Part shown: positions 1 through 5,573 of the stretch, piece after piece | Layout of the letters: each line of letters starts with the position of its first letter | Position numbering within the stretch: the first letter of the stretch is position 1 | NCBI GenBank assembly: GCA_025453855.1 | Contig: JALOPO010000403.1 | Coordinates: 1-5,573 of the forward strand | Origin: Gemmatimonadaceae bacterium | Lineage (GTDB): Bacteria > Gemmatimonadota > Gemmatimonadetes > Gemmatimonadales > Gemmatimonadaceae | Length of the DNA stretch: 5,573 nucleotides | Reading direction: 5' to 3' | Notes under the pieces: generated by a model | What the model was told of the DNA's origin: nothing | Database searches by the model: none | Seen by the model: only the letters and a program-made list of their open reading frames with translations | Program-made: the position numbers and the translations under genes

Positions 1-59
1 ACGGCGCCGCCGACGTCCGAGTGCCGCCCGGCGCTCCGAATGTAGACGGGGTCAGTCAA
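1..59 (-). CDS. Possible 5' end of an unidentified gene (partial, TTG start)
   Basis: On the minus strand an AGGAG (plus-strand positions 65-69) lies five bases before a TTG at 59-57. An open frame then runs off the left edge for 19 codons, beginning L-T-D-P-V-Y-I-R-S-A-G-R-H-S-D-V-G-G-A. Nearly all third codon positions are G or C, as in the real genes here. It would follow the M14 peptidase gene in the same direction after a gap of about 140 bases. Nineteen residues are too few to name a family. The competing reading is a plus-strand gene tail ending at a TAG at 43-45, whose frame also has high GC3. I prefer the minus reading only because of the ribosome binding site. Confidence 0.3.
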   Translation of the reverse strand, partial: MTDPVYIRSAGRHSDVGGA

Positions 60-111
60 GAGCTCTCCTGAATGGCCCCGCATGCACGACGCTCCCCGCA
101 TGCCTGCCGCT

Positions 112-142
112 CCGTCCTCTGGTCGTTCTCCGCGTCTCCGTG
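112..142 (-). repeat. Degenerate CGGAG-type intergenic repeat
   Basis: Read on the minus strand, this stretch has CACGGAGACGCGGAGAACG followed by AGAGGACGG, that is, short GGAG/CGGAG units a few bases apart. It resembles the dispersed 'ACGGAGACACGGAG' intergenic repeats that I recall from many GC-rich environmental bacterial genomes. The match is by eye and the copy is imperfect. It lies in the non-coding gap 60-201. No gene is evident elsewhere in that gap. Confidence 0.35.
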
Positions 143-157
143 CTGACGCCGTTGCCG

Positions 158-185
158 TGACGCGCGGTGCCTGACGCGCGGTGCC
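158..185. repeat. Exact 14-bp tandem duplication
   Basis: TGACGCGCGGTGCC occurs at 158-171 and again, without mismatch, at 172-185. It lies just past the stop codon (202-204) of the minus-strand peptidase gene. Each copy contains GCGCGGTGC, which is the left arm of the hairpin completed at 188-196, so the right arm has two alternative partners. The exact match suggests a recent duplication. Confidence 0.8.
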
Positions 186-196
186 TGGCACCGCGC
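176..196 (-). terminator. GC-rich hairpin at the 3' end of the M14 gene, terminator-like
   Basis: GCGCGGTGC (176-184) and GCACCGCGC (188-196) are perfect inverted repeats, giving a 9-bp stem with a CTG loop. On the minus strand the hairpin begins six bases after the TAA stop of the peptidase gene, a usual place for a terminator. No T-tract follows on either strand, so it is not a canonical intrinsic terminator. It could instead stabilise the mRNA 3' end or pause polymerase. The copy of the left arm at 162-170 offers an alternative pairing with a longer loop. Confidence 0.4.
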
Positions 197-201
197 CGCC
201 C

Positions 202-2686
202 TTACCGCAGGCCGAGCAGCGCCGCGTAGAGGAGCTTGAACGTCGCCCACGACTGCCCGCGGTACTGCGGGCGGAAGCCGATCAGCGTCACGCGGCCACG
301 CTCGACGTCGAAGTCGACCGCCGCGGCCTTCCCCGCGATCGCCTCCCCGCCGGCGAGGTAGCCGCTCATCAGCAGCTGCGCGGGGTCGGGGTGATAGCGC
401 ATCACCACCCGCACCGGCGCGTCGGCGGCCACCTCGAAGGCGCTCGAGTTGGTGAAGTAGACCCCCACCGTGTCGGCGAGGCCGGCCGCGAGCGGGAGCG
501 CGGGCGTCACGATCGTGCGCAGGATCGAACCGGGTGCCACCACCTCGGCCGAGGCGCGCGCGCCGGTGGTGTCGTCGCGCGCGCGGCCGTCGGCCTGGCG
601 ACGCGGTGCCGGCGCGAGGCGACGGACCGGGGCGCCGTCGAGCGCGGCCAGCGCCACCTCGCTCCCCTTGTCGAAGGTGATCACGTGGCCGCCGCCGCGC
701 ACGAAGGCGCCGATCGCCACCAGTCCGGCCTCGCCGAGCCCGCCCGCGTAGCGCGCCGGCACCGCGCTCGCCGCATTCCCCTCCCTCGCCTCGCGCAGCG
801 ACATGTCGGCGATCACCAGCACGTCCACGTCGCGCGGCAGCGCCCCCGCGCGGATCATGCTGTCGGTCACGGTCACGTACGAGCAGCCACCGCGTCCACC
901 CCTCGTCCATGTTCGCCGTCCACGGGCGATAGAGCCCGATGCGCGGCAGTCGCTCGATGGTGCGCGACGTGTCGCGCGGCACGGTCGTGTTCGACGCCGG
1001 GAGCCCGAACGAGCAGTCGCGCGGCGCCGCGGCGGCGCTCTCCGCGAACGTCGCCGAGGCGGGGGGCGCGGTGAACGTGCGCAGGCGCACCGGGCGCGAT
1101 GCGCGCAGCTCGTCGACGATCCACTGCCAGCTGTCGCTGTCGTCCAGGCGACGCGCGCCGGCCCGCGTGGTCGGATCGAACGTCCCCGCGCTGTCGTACA
1201 CGACATCCACGCCCATCTGGTACGGGAGCGTCCAGCCGGCCACGTCGTACGGACGGTCACCGGCGCTCGCCGGCCAGCGCTGCACCTCGAGCAGGTCGCG
1301 CGCGTGTGCCGCGTACGGCTGGTCGAGCCGCACGATCCACGCCCCGGCGACGCTGTCCACCTCCACCGCGCCGCGCCGGAGCACGCGCACCAGCTCCGCC
1401 GCCGCCCCCGCGTCGGCCTGCACCCGCGGGATCACGTACCGCTGCCCCGTGCCACGCGCCACCATGTCGCGCGCCACCGCGTGCGTGGTGGTCACGAACG
1501 CCTCGCGCTGCGTGCTCGCCAGCTGCACGAGCGCGGTGCCGGCGACGAGTTCGTAGTCCATGATGTCCCGCAGCCGCCACGTCCCGCCCGGCCACGGCGA
1601 CGGGAAGTTCACCTGCCGCTGGTAGCGCGGCAGCCCGCGCCCCGCGCCCACCAGCTGCGTGGGCGCGATCGTGAGCGGCGTCGCGATCCGCGCGCTCGCC
1701 GCCTCGGTGAGCACCCCCACCATGTTGTGCCGCGTCGGCGTGCTGCGCGCACCGCCGTGCCACCAGAGGTCGTACGTCACGCCGTCGCCCACCCCCGTCT
1801 TCCCCGCCTGCTCGAGCGTCCACGCCATCGTGTGCCCGATCAGGTTGATGCCGCGCACGAGGCGCGAGTCGACGTTCGGGTTGATCGGGTCGACGTGCGG
1901 CGGGACGGTGAGCCGCATCCCGTAGCTCCCCTGCTGGTGCACGTCCCAGAAGATGTTCGGGCGATAGGTGCGGTAGAGCGCCTCGGTCACGACCCGCGTC
2001 TCCTGCTGCGTGATCATGTACCAGTCGCGATTGTTGTCGTGGCCCACGTACTTGTGGTAGACCCACGGCATCGGCCCGCCCTCGAACGGCGTCCCCACGC
2101 CCTGCCGGTACCAGTCGACGACGAGCTGCATGCCGTCGGGATTGGCGCTCGGCACGAGCACCACGACCACGTTGGCGAGCGCGCGCTGGAGCGAGTCGAC
2201 GGTCACGAGCGCGTGCGCGAACTCCATCGCGAACTGGCTGCTCGCGATCTCGGTCGAGTGCAGGTTGCAGTTCACCCACAGCACCACCGGCTGCGTGCGC
2301 GCGAGGCGCGCCGCTGCCGCCACGTCGAGCCCGCGGGGATCGGCGAGGCGGCGCTGCGTGGCGAGGAGCTGCGGCAGGCGGCGCACGTTGGCGGGGGTCG
2401 AGATCACCGCCGCCACGAGCGGCGCGCCGAGTGCCGAGCGGCCCAGCGTGTCGAGCTTGACGGCCGGGGAGCTGCGCGCGAGCGTGGCGAAGTAGCGCAC
2501 CACCTGCGGCCAGTCGGCGAGCACGCGATCGGCACCGATCGCGAGCCCCGTCGCCTCGGCCGGTGTGGGGATGCGTGCGGCCCGCGCGGCTCCCTGCCCA
2601 GGCAGCGCCGTGGCGACCGGCAGGAGGAGCGCGAGCCGCCGTGCGACACGAGGGAGGAGACCGGGACGCAGGCGACCAGCCGGCAT
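202..2686 (-). CDS. Secreted M14-family zinc carboxypeptidase-like protein, frameshifted
   Basis: Predicted exported zinc exopeptidase of the M14 (carboxypeptidase A-like) family, hydrolysing peptide or amide bonds outside the cytoplasm. From the ATG at 2686, residues 1-36 look like a signal peptide: Arg-rich start, then LALLLPVATAL, then Ala-rich. The catalytic domain follows. HSTE gives zinc ligands His143 and Glu146. NPDG is at 182-185. NNRDW is at 218-222 with the usual Asn/Arg substrate-binding pair. His250 in WDVHQQG is the third zinc ligand. Glu328 in VLTEAAS is the likely general base. The C-terminal third resembles the class I amidotransferase-like domain found in some M14 proteins and ends with GFRPQYRGQSW...TFKLL, typical of that group. 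After MDEGWTRWLL (910-881) the family sequence continues in another frame, from SYVTVTD (882 onward) to the TAA at 204-202. Without correction the first frame runs on to a stop at 58-56 as Arg-rich nonsense. Restored length would be about 830 residues. ATGs at 2719 and 2770 are alternative starts. None has a clear ribosome binding site, and 2686 gives the most compact signal peptide. Family call is firm; intactness is doubtful. Confidence 0.85.
877..886 (-). other. Frameshift site with probable small deletion in the M14 gene
   Basis: Upstream, frame A reads W-T-R-W-L-L with CTG CTC at 886-881. Downstream, frame B reads S-Y-V-T-V-T-D with TCG TAC at 882-877. In the family as I remember it, about five residues of the type E-Q-(Y/F)-G-F separate these two blocks, and here they are absent. 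Loss of about 17 bases between two CTCG tetramers would produce both the missing residues and the frame change, since 17 leaves remainder 2 modulo 3. The ancestral sequence is inferred, not seen. There is no homopolymer run or slippery heptamer at the site. Confidence 0.75.
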
Positions 2687-2768
2687 GGGAGCGTGTGGAT
2701 CGGAGGGAGGAGGGCGCATCGCGGGAATCGCGACGCGCCGACGTTCACCGCGCACTACGGAGTCCGCC
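2687..2768. promoter_or_regulatory. Divergent intergenic control region between peptidase and HIRAN-like genes
   Basis: These 82 bases separate the peptidase start (2686, minus) from the HIRAN-like start (2769, plus), so promoters for both genes should lie here or within the 5' end of the opposite gene. I see no convincing -10/-35 pair on either strand. The sequence is GC-rich, with a purine-rich GGAGGGAGGAGGG stretch at 2702-2714. If the peptidase starts at ATG 2719 the gap falls to 49 bases. If it starts at ATG 2770 the two start codons overlap within one CATG. Confidence 0.35.
2759..2762 (+). promoter_or_regulatory. Ribosome binding site of the HIRAN-like gene
   Basis: GGAG lies six bases before the ATG at 2769. 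This decides the start: the frame is open further upstream, with an ATG at 2565, but that extension would overlap the coding start of the divergent peptidase, and its N-terminal sequence is Arg-rich shadow sequence. Confidence 0.6.
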
Positions 2769-3128
2769 ATGTCGTCCGTTGACGGAACCGGTCCACCGAG
2801 GCCCGTGCCGCTCCCGCCATCGGAGGTCGCGACCCGCACCCACGTGCACGGCACCGTCTTCGCCGACCGCGGCGCGGTCGTGGAACGCCTGCACCCCGGC
2901 GACCCGCTGCTGCTCGTCCCCGACCTCCCCGGTGACGAGGACGAGCCGCCAGCCGTCTGGGTCCATGTGAGCGGCGGTGATGTGCTCGGCCACGTCCCGG
3001 TGCAGGTGGCGGCGTGGCTCGCGCCGTACATGCTGGCCGGCGGACGATGCCGTGCCACCGTCACGCATGTGGGTGGTCCGGGGACAGCGAGCTGGAACCG
3101 CGTCGAGATCGAACTCGCGCGCGGCTGA
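2769..3128 (+). CDS. Small stand-alone HIRAN-like domain protein
   Basis: A 119-residue soluble protein without signal peptide or membrane segment. Residues about 24-117 fit a HIRAN-type domain: an opening strand THVHGTVF (24-31), then RLHPGDPLLLV (40-50), a short acidic loop (51-60), AVWVHVSGGDVLGHVP (62-77), the helix QVAAWLAPYML (79-89), and closing strands RATVTHV and VEIEL. The core pattern 'L-x-P-G-D-P ... A-V-x-V ... G-x-x-L-G-(Y/H)-(L/V)-P ... A-x-x-L-A-P' is characteristic. HIRAN domains are named for HIP116/HLTF and Rad5. In HLTF the domain grips the 3' end of single-stranded DNA at stalled forks, while bacterial stand-alone versions are little studied. The Asn that often precedes A-V is Pro here (Pro61). 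Residues 1-20 are Pro-rich and probably flexible. It diverges from the peptidase gene, and no DNA repair gene is in view, so a role in DNA end binding is only family-based inference. Confidence 0.7.
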   Translation: MSSVDGTGPPRPVPLPPSEVATRTHVHGTVFADRGAVVERLHPGDPLLLVPDLPGDEDEPPAVWVHVSGGDVLGHVPVQVAAWLAPYMLAGGRCRATVTHVGGPGTASWNRVEIELARG

Positions 3129-3244
3129 GCGATCCCGGGCCGTCCGCTCGTCTCCCCGCGGAGCGGTCCCCTCCATAGCTTGTCGTCGGGCGTCGATCGC
3201 CCGCGGATCCGCCCGATCCGACAGTCACCCTTCCCGCACCACGG
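3129..3244 (+). promoter_or_regulatory. Leader region before the pseudoprotease-kinase pair, with two weak hairpins
   Basis: This is a 116-base gap with no open frame of note. CCGCTC (3144-3149) pairs with GAGCGG (3161-3166) across an 11-base loop. CGGGCG (3187-3192) pairs with CGCCCG (3198-3203) across the loop TCGAT. Neither hairpin is followed by a T-tract, so termination of the HIRAN-like transcript is only possible, not shown. The promoter for the following two genes should be here, but I cannot pick a clear -35/-10 pair. Only a weak purine stretch (ACGG) precedes the ATG at 3245. Confidence 0.35.
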
Positions 3245-4258
3245 ATGCTCCGCCGGTTCCTCGTCTCGGTCGTCGTTCCCTGCCTCATGCTCTCGGCGCA
3301 TGACATGGATGCTCAGCGACGGCCGACGACGCCAGCACGCAGCCCCGGCACCGCGGTCGTCACCGTGCTCGCCTATCGCGGACCGCGTGACGCCGTCGCC
3401 ACCGCGACCGGCTTCCTGGTCACCGATGGGCGCGTCGTCACCGCGCTGCGTCCGCTCCTCGGCGCGACGAAGCTCGAGGTCTACACGACCAAGGGCGACC
3501 TGCTCGGCACCGCCACGTCGCTCGACGCGGCCGACGTGAAGACGGGAATCGTTGCGCTCCCGCGGCTCGGGCGTCCGCCGGCGACCGTCGGCTTCGCGCG
3601 GCGCAGCCCGGTGCTCGGCGACAAGGTGACCGTCTTCCTCGCCCCCAAGGGCGTGACGCGCGGCACCGCCGAACAGACGGTGGCCGCAGTGGAGGCGGGG
3701 AGCGCCGATCAGGGCTTCGTCTTCAAGCTCGGTGCGCCGGTCGCCGGTGACGCGGTCGGGGCCCCGGTGCTCGACGCGCGCGGCGACATGGTCGGCATGG
3801 CGCTCGGATCGATCCCCGGCCGCGACGATCGCGACCTCGCCGTCGACGTGGCCACCGTGCGCAAGGGGGCCGAGCCGGTGGTGCCCGTGCGCCCCAGCGG
3901 TCCGCCGACGGTCCCCGTCGCCAGCGACACGCTGGGCCCGCTCGTCATCGACCTCTTCGCCTGCTCGCTGGCCGAGGCGAAGAAGGAGCTCACCTGCCTG
4001 ATGCGCGTGACGAACAACGCCACCACGCCCGCCAAGGTCGTGGTCGGCGAGTCGGTGGAGCAGGGCGGGACGATCCAACGCACCAAGGGGTGGAGGGCGA
4101 AGGCGAGCTTCGACCTCCGCGAGCTCGACGCGACGCGATTCTCCGTGATCTTCACCGAGGTGGCAGCCAAGGTGCCGGAGCGGGCGAGCCTCGTCGTGCG
4201 CATCGGCGGGGGGGGCGACGCCTGGTTCGGCCCATTCACCCTGACGCGGGTCCCGTGA
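3245..4258 (+). CDS. Exported trypsin/HtrA-fold pseudoprotease with C-terminal Cys-pair domain
   Basis: A 337-residue protein. Residues 1-23 are a likely signal peptide (MLRRF, hydrophobic VSVVVPCLMLSA, cleavage near residues 18-23). Residues about 35-205 follow the layout of an S1C/HtrA-like serine protease, but each catalytic position is changed. ATGFLVTDGRVVTALRP (53-70) matches the 'GSGF-hisGYVVTNNH' block with Arg69 in place of His. DVKTGIVAL (97-105) matches 'TDLAVL' with Gly101 in place of Asp. GDAVGAPVLDARGDMVGM (168-185) matches 'GNSGGPLVD-GEVVGI' with Val171 (or Ala170) in place of Ser. It is therefore probably inactive and may bind peptides or act as a structural or regulatory module. 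Residues 206-227 are a Pro/Val-rich linker. Residues about 228-337 form a second beta-rich domain with Cys240 and Cys251 in a C-x10-C-x4-VTNN pattern, likely a disulfide in an extracytoplasmic beta-sandwich. The stop lies 19 bases before the kinase start, suggesting an operon. No PDZ domain is seen. The fold call is by motif alignment, and function is unknown. Confidence 0.7.
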   Translation: MLRRFLVSVVVPCLMLSAHDMDAQRRPTTPARSPGTAVVTVLAYRGPRDAVATATGFLVTDGRVVTALRPLLGATKLEVYTTKGDLLGTATSLDAADVKTGIVALPRLGRPPATVGFARRSPVLGDKVTVFLAPKGVTRGTAEQTVAAVEAGSADQGFVFKLGAPVAGDAVGAPVLDARGDMVGMALGSIPGRDDRDLAVDVATVRKGAEPVVPVRPSGPPTVPVASDTLGPLVIDLFACSLAEAKKELTCLMRVTNNATTPAKVVVGESVEQGGTIQRTKGWRAKASFDLRELDATRFSVIFTEVAAKVPERASLVVRIGGGGDAWFGPFTLTRVP

Positions 4259-4277
4259 CCCGCGCCGTGGACGACGC

Positions 4278-5573
4278 ATGATCGGTGAGCGGATCGGCCC
4301 GTACCGGGTCATCGAGATGGTCGGCATCGGTGGCATGGGCACGGTGTGGCGTGCCACCGACGAGTTCCTGGACCGCGACGTGGCGCTCAAGGTGGTGCGC
4401 CCCGAGCTCCTCGCGCGCCCCGGCCTCGCCGACCGCTTCCGCGCCGAGGCGATCGTCCTCGCGCGGCTGCAGCACGCGAACATCGGCGGGCTGTACGGCG
4501 TGGAGCGCCGTGGCGACGAGTACGTGATGGTCATGGAGTTCGTCGACGGGCGCCCGCTCGACGCCTGGCTCGATCACCACGGCCCGTTCGCCTGGAGCGA
4601 CGCCTCGCGCCTCGTGCGCAACGTGCTCGACGCGCTCGAGCACGCGCACGAGCGCGGCGTGATCCATCGCGACATCAAGCCGGCCAACGTCATGCTCACG
4701 CGGCAGGGGCGCGTGAAGGTCATGGACTTCGGCATCGCGCGCCTCGTCGGCGGCCAGCGCCTCACCAGCACCGGCGCGGCGGTCGGCACGCCGAGCTACA
4801 TGTCGCCCGAGCAGCTCCTCGGCCAGGAGATCGACGGGCGCAGCGACGTGTACGCGGTCGGGACGCTCCTCTTCGAGCTGGTCACGGGGCACGTGCCGTT
4901 CGAGCTCCCCGGCGACTACATGCGCATGATCGCGCAGCTCCAGCAGACGCCGCCGGCGCCGAGCACGATGGTCGCCGCGCTCCCGGCCGGCTTCGATGCG
5001 CTGGTGCTGCGGGCACTCGCCAAGAACCCCGAGGATCGCTGGGCGAATGCCGGCGAGTTCCGCGACGCGCTCGATGCACTCGAGCGCGACCAGGGCGTGT
5101 GGCGCACCTCGGTGACGCCGATCGTGCCGATGGCGGCGATCGGCGGACGCGCCGGGACCGACGCCGGCGTGACGCCGGTGACGCCCACCACGCCGCCGGC
5201 GCCGACGATGCCCTCCACGCCGGTGACACCGGTCACCGCACCGGCACCGACGATGCCGAGCACGCCCGTGACGCCGGTCGCACCGAGCTTCGGCGGCATG
5301 ATGCCGCCGCTCGCGCCGTCGGGACCACCGGGTGGCGGAACGGCACCCGCGCCGCGCGATCCGTTCGCCGCGCCGGCCGCGGTGCTCACCCCCGCCGATG
5401 CCACGCCACTTCCGCTTCCGGCGCTCGGCAGCAGTGCGCCGCCGTCGCCGGTGCCGCTCGGGATCGGCAGCACCGACGTCCCGCCGCAGTCGCCGACGCT
5501 GATCGGCAGCGCCGCGTCGCCGCTCCCCACCGGCATGCCGACGCCGGCATCGACGCCGCCGATCGCGGCGCAG
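4278..5573 (+). CDS. PknB-type Ser/Thr protein kinase with Pro/Thr-rich tail (3' partial)
   Basis: Transfers phosphate from ATP to Ser/Thr residues. The ATG at 4278 starts 432 codons that run off the right edge without a stop. The kinase domain spans residues about 9-270 and is complete. The Gly-rich loop GIGGMGTVW is at 16-24. The ATP-anchoring VALK has Lys38, and Glu57 in RFRAEA is the likely helix C partner. The hinge is MEFV (86-89). The catalytic loop HRDIKPAN has Asp132, Lys134 and Asn137. DFG is at 150-152. The activation segment contains Thr163, Ser164, Thr165 and Thr171 and ends GTPSYMSPEQ. Helix F has SDVYAVG (189-195). Arg254 lies in KNPEDRW. All residues needed for activity are present. 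Residues about 277-432 are a low-complexity Pro/Thr/Ala-rich region with many Thr-Pro pairs and an internal repeat, as in the juxtamembrane linkers of bacterial receptor kinases. A membrane helix and sensor domain may follow outside the window. The gene follows the pseudoprotease by 19 bases, with no strong ribosome binding site, so translational coupling is possible. The name pknB is used only as a type. Confidence 0.93.
   Translation, partial: MIGERIGPYRVIEMVGIGGMGTVWRATDEFLDRDVALKVVRPELLARPGLADRFRAEAIVLARLQHANIGGLYGVERRGDEYVMVMEFVDGRPLDAWLDHHGPFAWSDASRLVRNVLDALEHAHERGVIHRDIKPANVMLTRQGRVKVMDFGIARLVGGQRLTSTGAAVGTPSYMSPEQLLGQEIDGRSDVYAVGTLLFELVTGHVPFELPGDYMRMIAQLQQTPPAPSTMVAALPAGFDALVLRALAKNPEDRWANAGEFRDALDALERDQGVWRTSVTPIVPMAAIGGRAGTDAGVTPVTPTTPPAPTMPSTPVTPVTAPAPTMPSTPVTPVAPSFGGMMPPLAPSGPPGGGTAPAPRDPFAAPAAVLTPADATPLPLPALGSSAPPSPVPLGIGSTDVPPQSPTLIGSAASPLPTGMPTPASTPPIAAQ
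5199..5279 (+). repeat. Internal coding repeat in the kinase tail
   Basis: The 12-residue unit APTMPSTPVTPV occurs at kinase residues 308-319 (5199-5234) and 323-334 (5244-5279), a 15-residue period with the spacer TAP between copies. The protein copies are identical while the DNA differs at several synonymous sites, for example GCG/GCA for Ala, CCC/CCG for Pro and TCC/AGC for Ser. The repeat is embedded in a longer Thr-Pro-rich stretch (about residues 296-336). Confidence 0.8.

Noticed and set aside
877..890. Programmed ribosomal frameshifting in the peptidase gene
   Set aside because: No slippery heptamer or in-frame stop lies at the junction, and a conserved block seems to be missing, which recoding would not explain.
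2565..2768. Upstream extension of the HIRAN-like gene to an ATG at 2565
   Set aside because: It would overlap the signal peptide coding region of the divergent peptidase, the extension is low-complexity Arg/Gly/Ala, and GGAG sits properly before the ATG at 2769.
803..2782. A 659-codon plus-strand open frame opposite the peptidase gene
   Set aside because: It is rich in Arg, His and Ala with no domain pattern, while the opposite strand carries all M14 catalytic motifs, so it is an antisense shadow.
3245..3958. Active serine protease (DegP/HtrA-like) call
   Set aside because: The triad positions hold Arg, Gly and Val/Ala, and no PDZ domain follows.
56..4534. A 1492-codon open frame on the minus strand across most of the window
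   Set aside because: Only its middle (about 2686 to 881) reads as the M14 peptidase. The part opposite the HIRAN-like, pseudoprotease and kinase genes and the part after the frameshift are Arg/Gly/Ala-rich shadow sequence caused by high GC content.
1..5573. CRISPR array, tRNA, rRNA, insertion sequence or phage genes
   Set aside because: I saw no regularly spaced repeats, no tRNA-like cloverleaf or rRNA sequence, no transposase motif and no paired terminal inverted repeats.

Overview
The window is very GC-rich (about 70% by eye, with strong G/C at third codon positions) and bacterial. The gene content is a secreted M14 metallopeptidase with a C-terminal amidotransferase-like domain, a PknB-type kinase with a Pro/Thr-rich tail, and a trypsin-fold protein with a Cys-pair C-terminal domain. 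This suggests a Gemmatimonadota-like organism. That placement is an inference from style and composition, because no marker gene is present; Acidobacteriota or Myxococcota are alternatives.

Layout. Positions 1-59 may hold the first codons of a minus-strand gene (TTG start behind an AGGAG). Positions 60-201 are intergenic and hold a degraded CGGAG-type repeat, an exact 14-bp tandem duplication and a GC-rich hairpin just past the 3' end of the next gene. Positions 202-2686 (minus) encode a secreted M14 zinc carboxypeptidase-like protein with all expected metal and catalytic residues. Its reading frame is broken near 877-886, where about five family-typical residues also seem to be missing. The divergent gene at 2769-3128 (plus) encodes a small stand-alone HIRAN-like protein. 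After a 116-base gap with two weak hairpins come two plus-strand genes 19 bases apart. The first (3245-4258) is an exported trypsin/HtrA-fold protein that has lost its catalytic triad. The second (4278 to the window end) is a Ser/Thr protein kinase with an intact catalytic core and a Pro/Thr-rich tail carrying an internal repeat; it is cut by the window edge.

How the genes may work together. The pseudoprotease and the kinase are probably co-transcribed. One model is an exported ligand-binding or scaffold protein paired with a transmembrane receptor kinase, but the membrane segment and sensor domain, if present, lie beyond the window. The HIRAN-like gene and the peptidase diverge from a gap of only 82 bases and may share a control region. 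The sequence shows no functional link between those two and the kinase pair. Most other long open frames on either strand are products of the high GC content.
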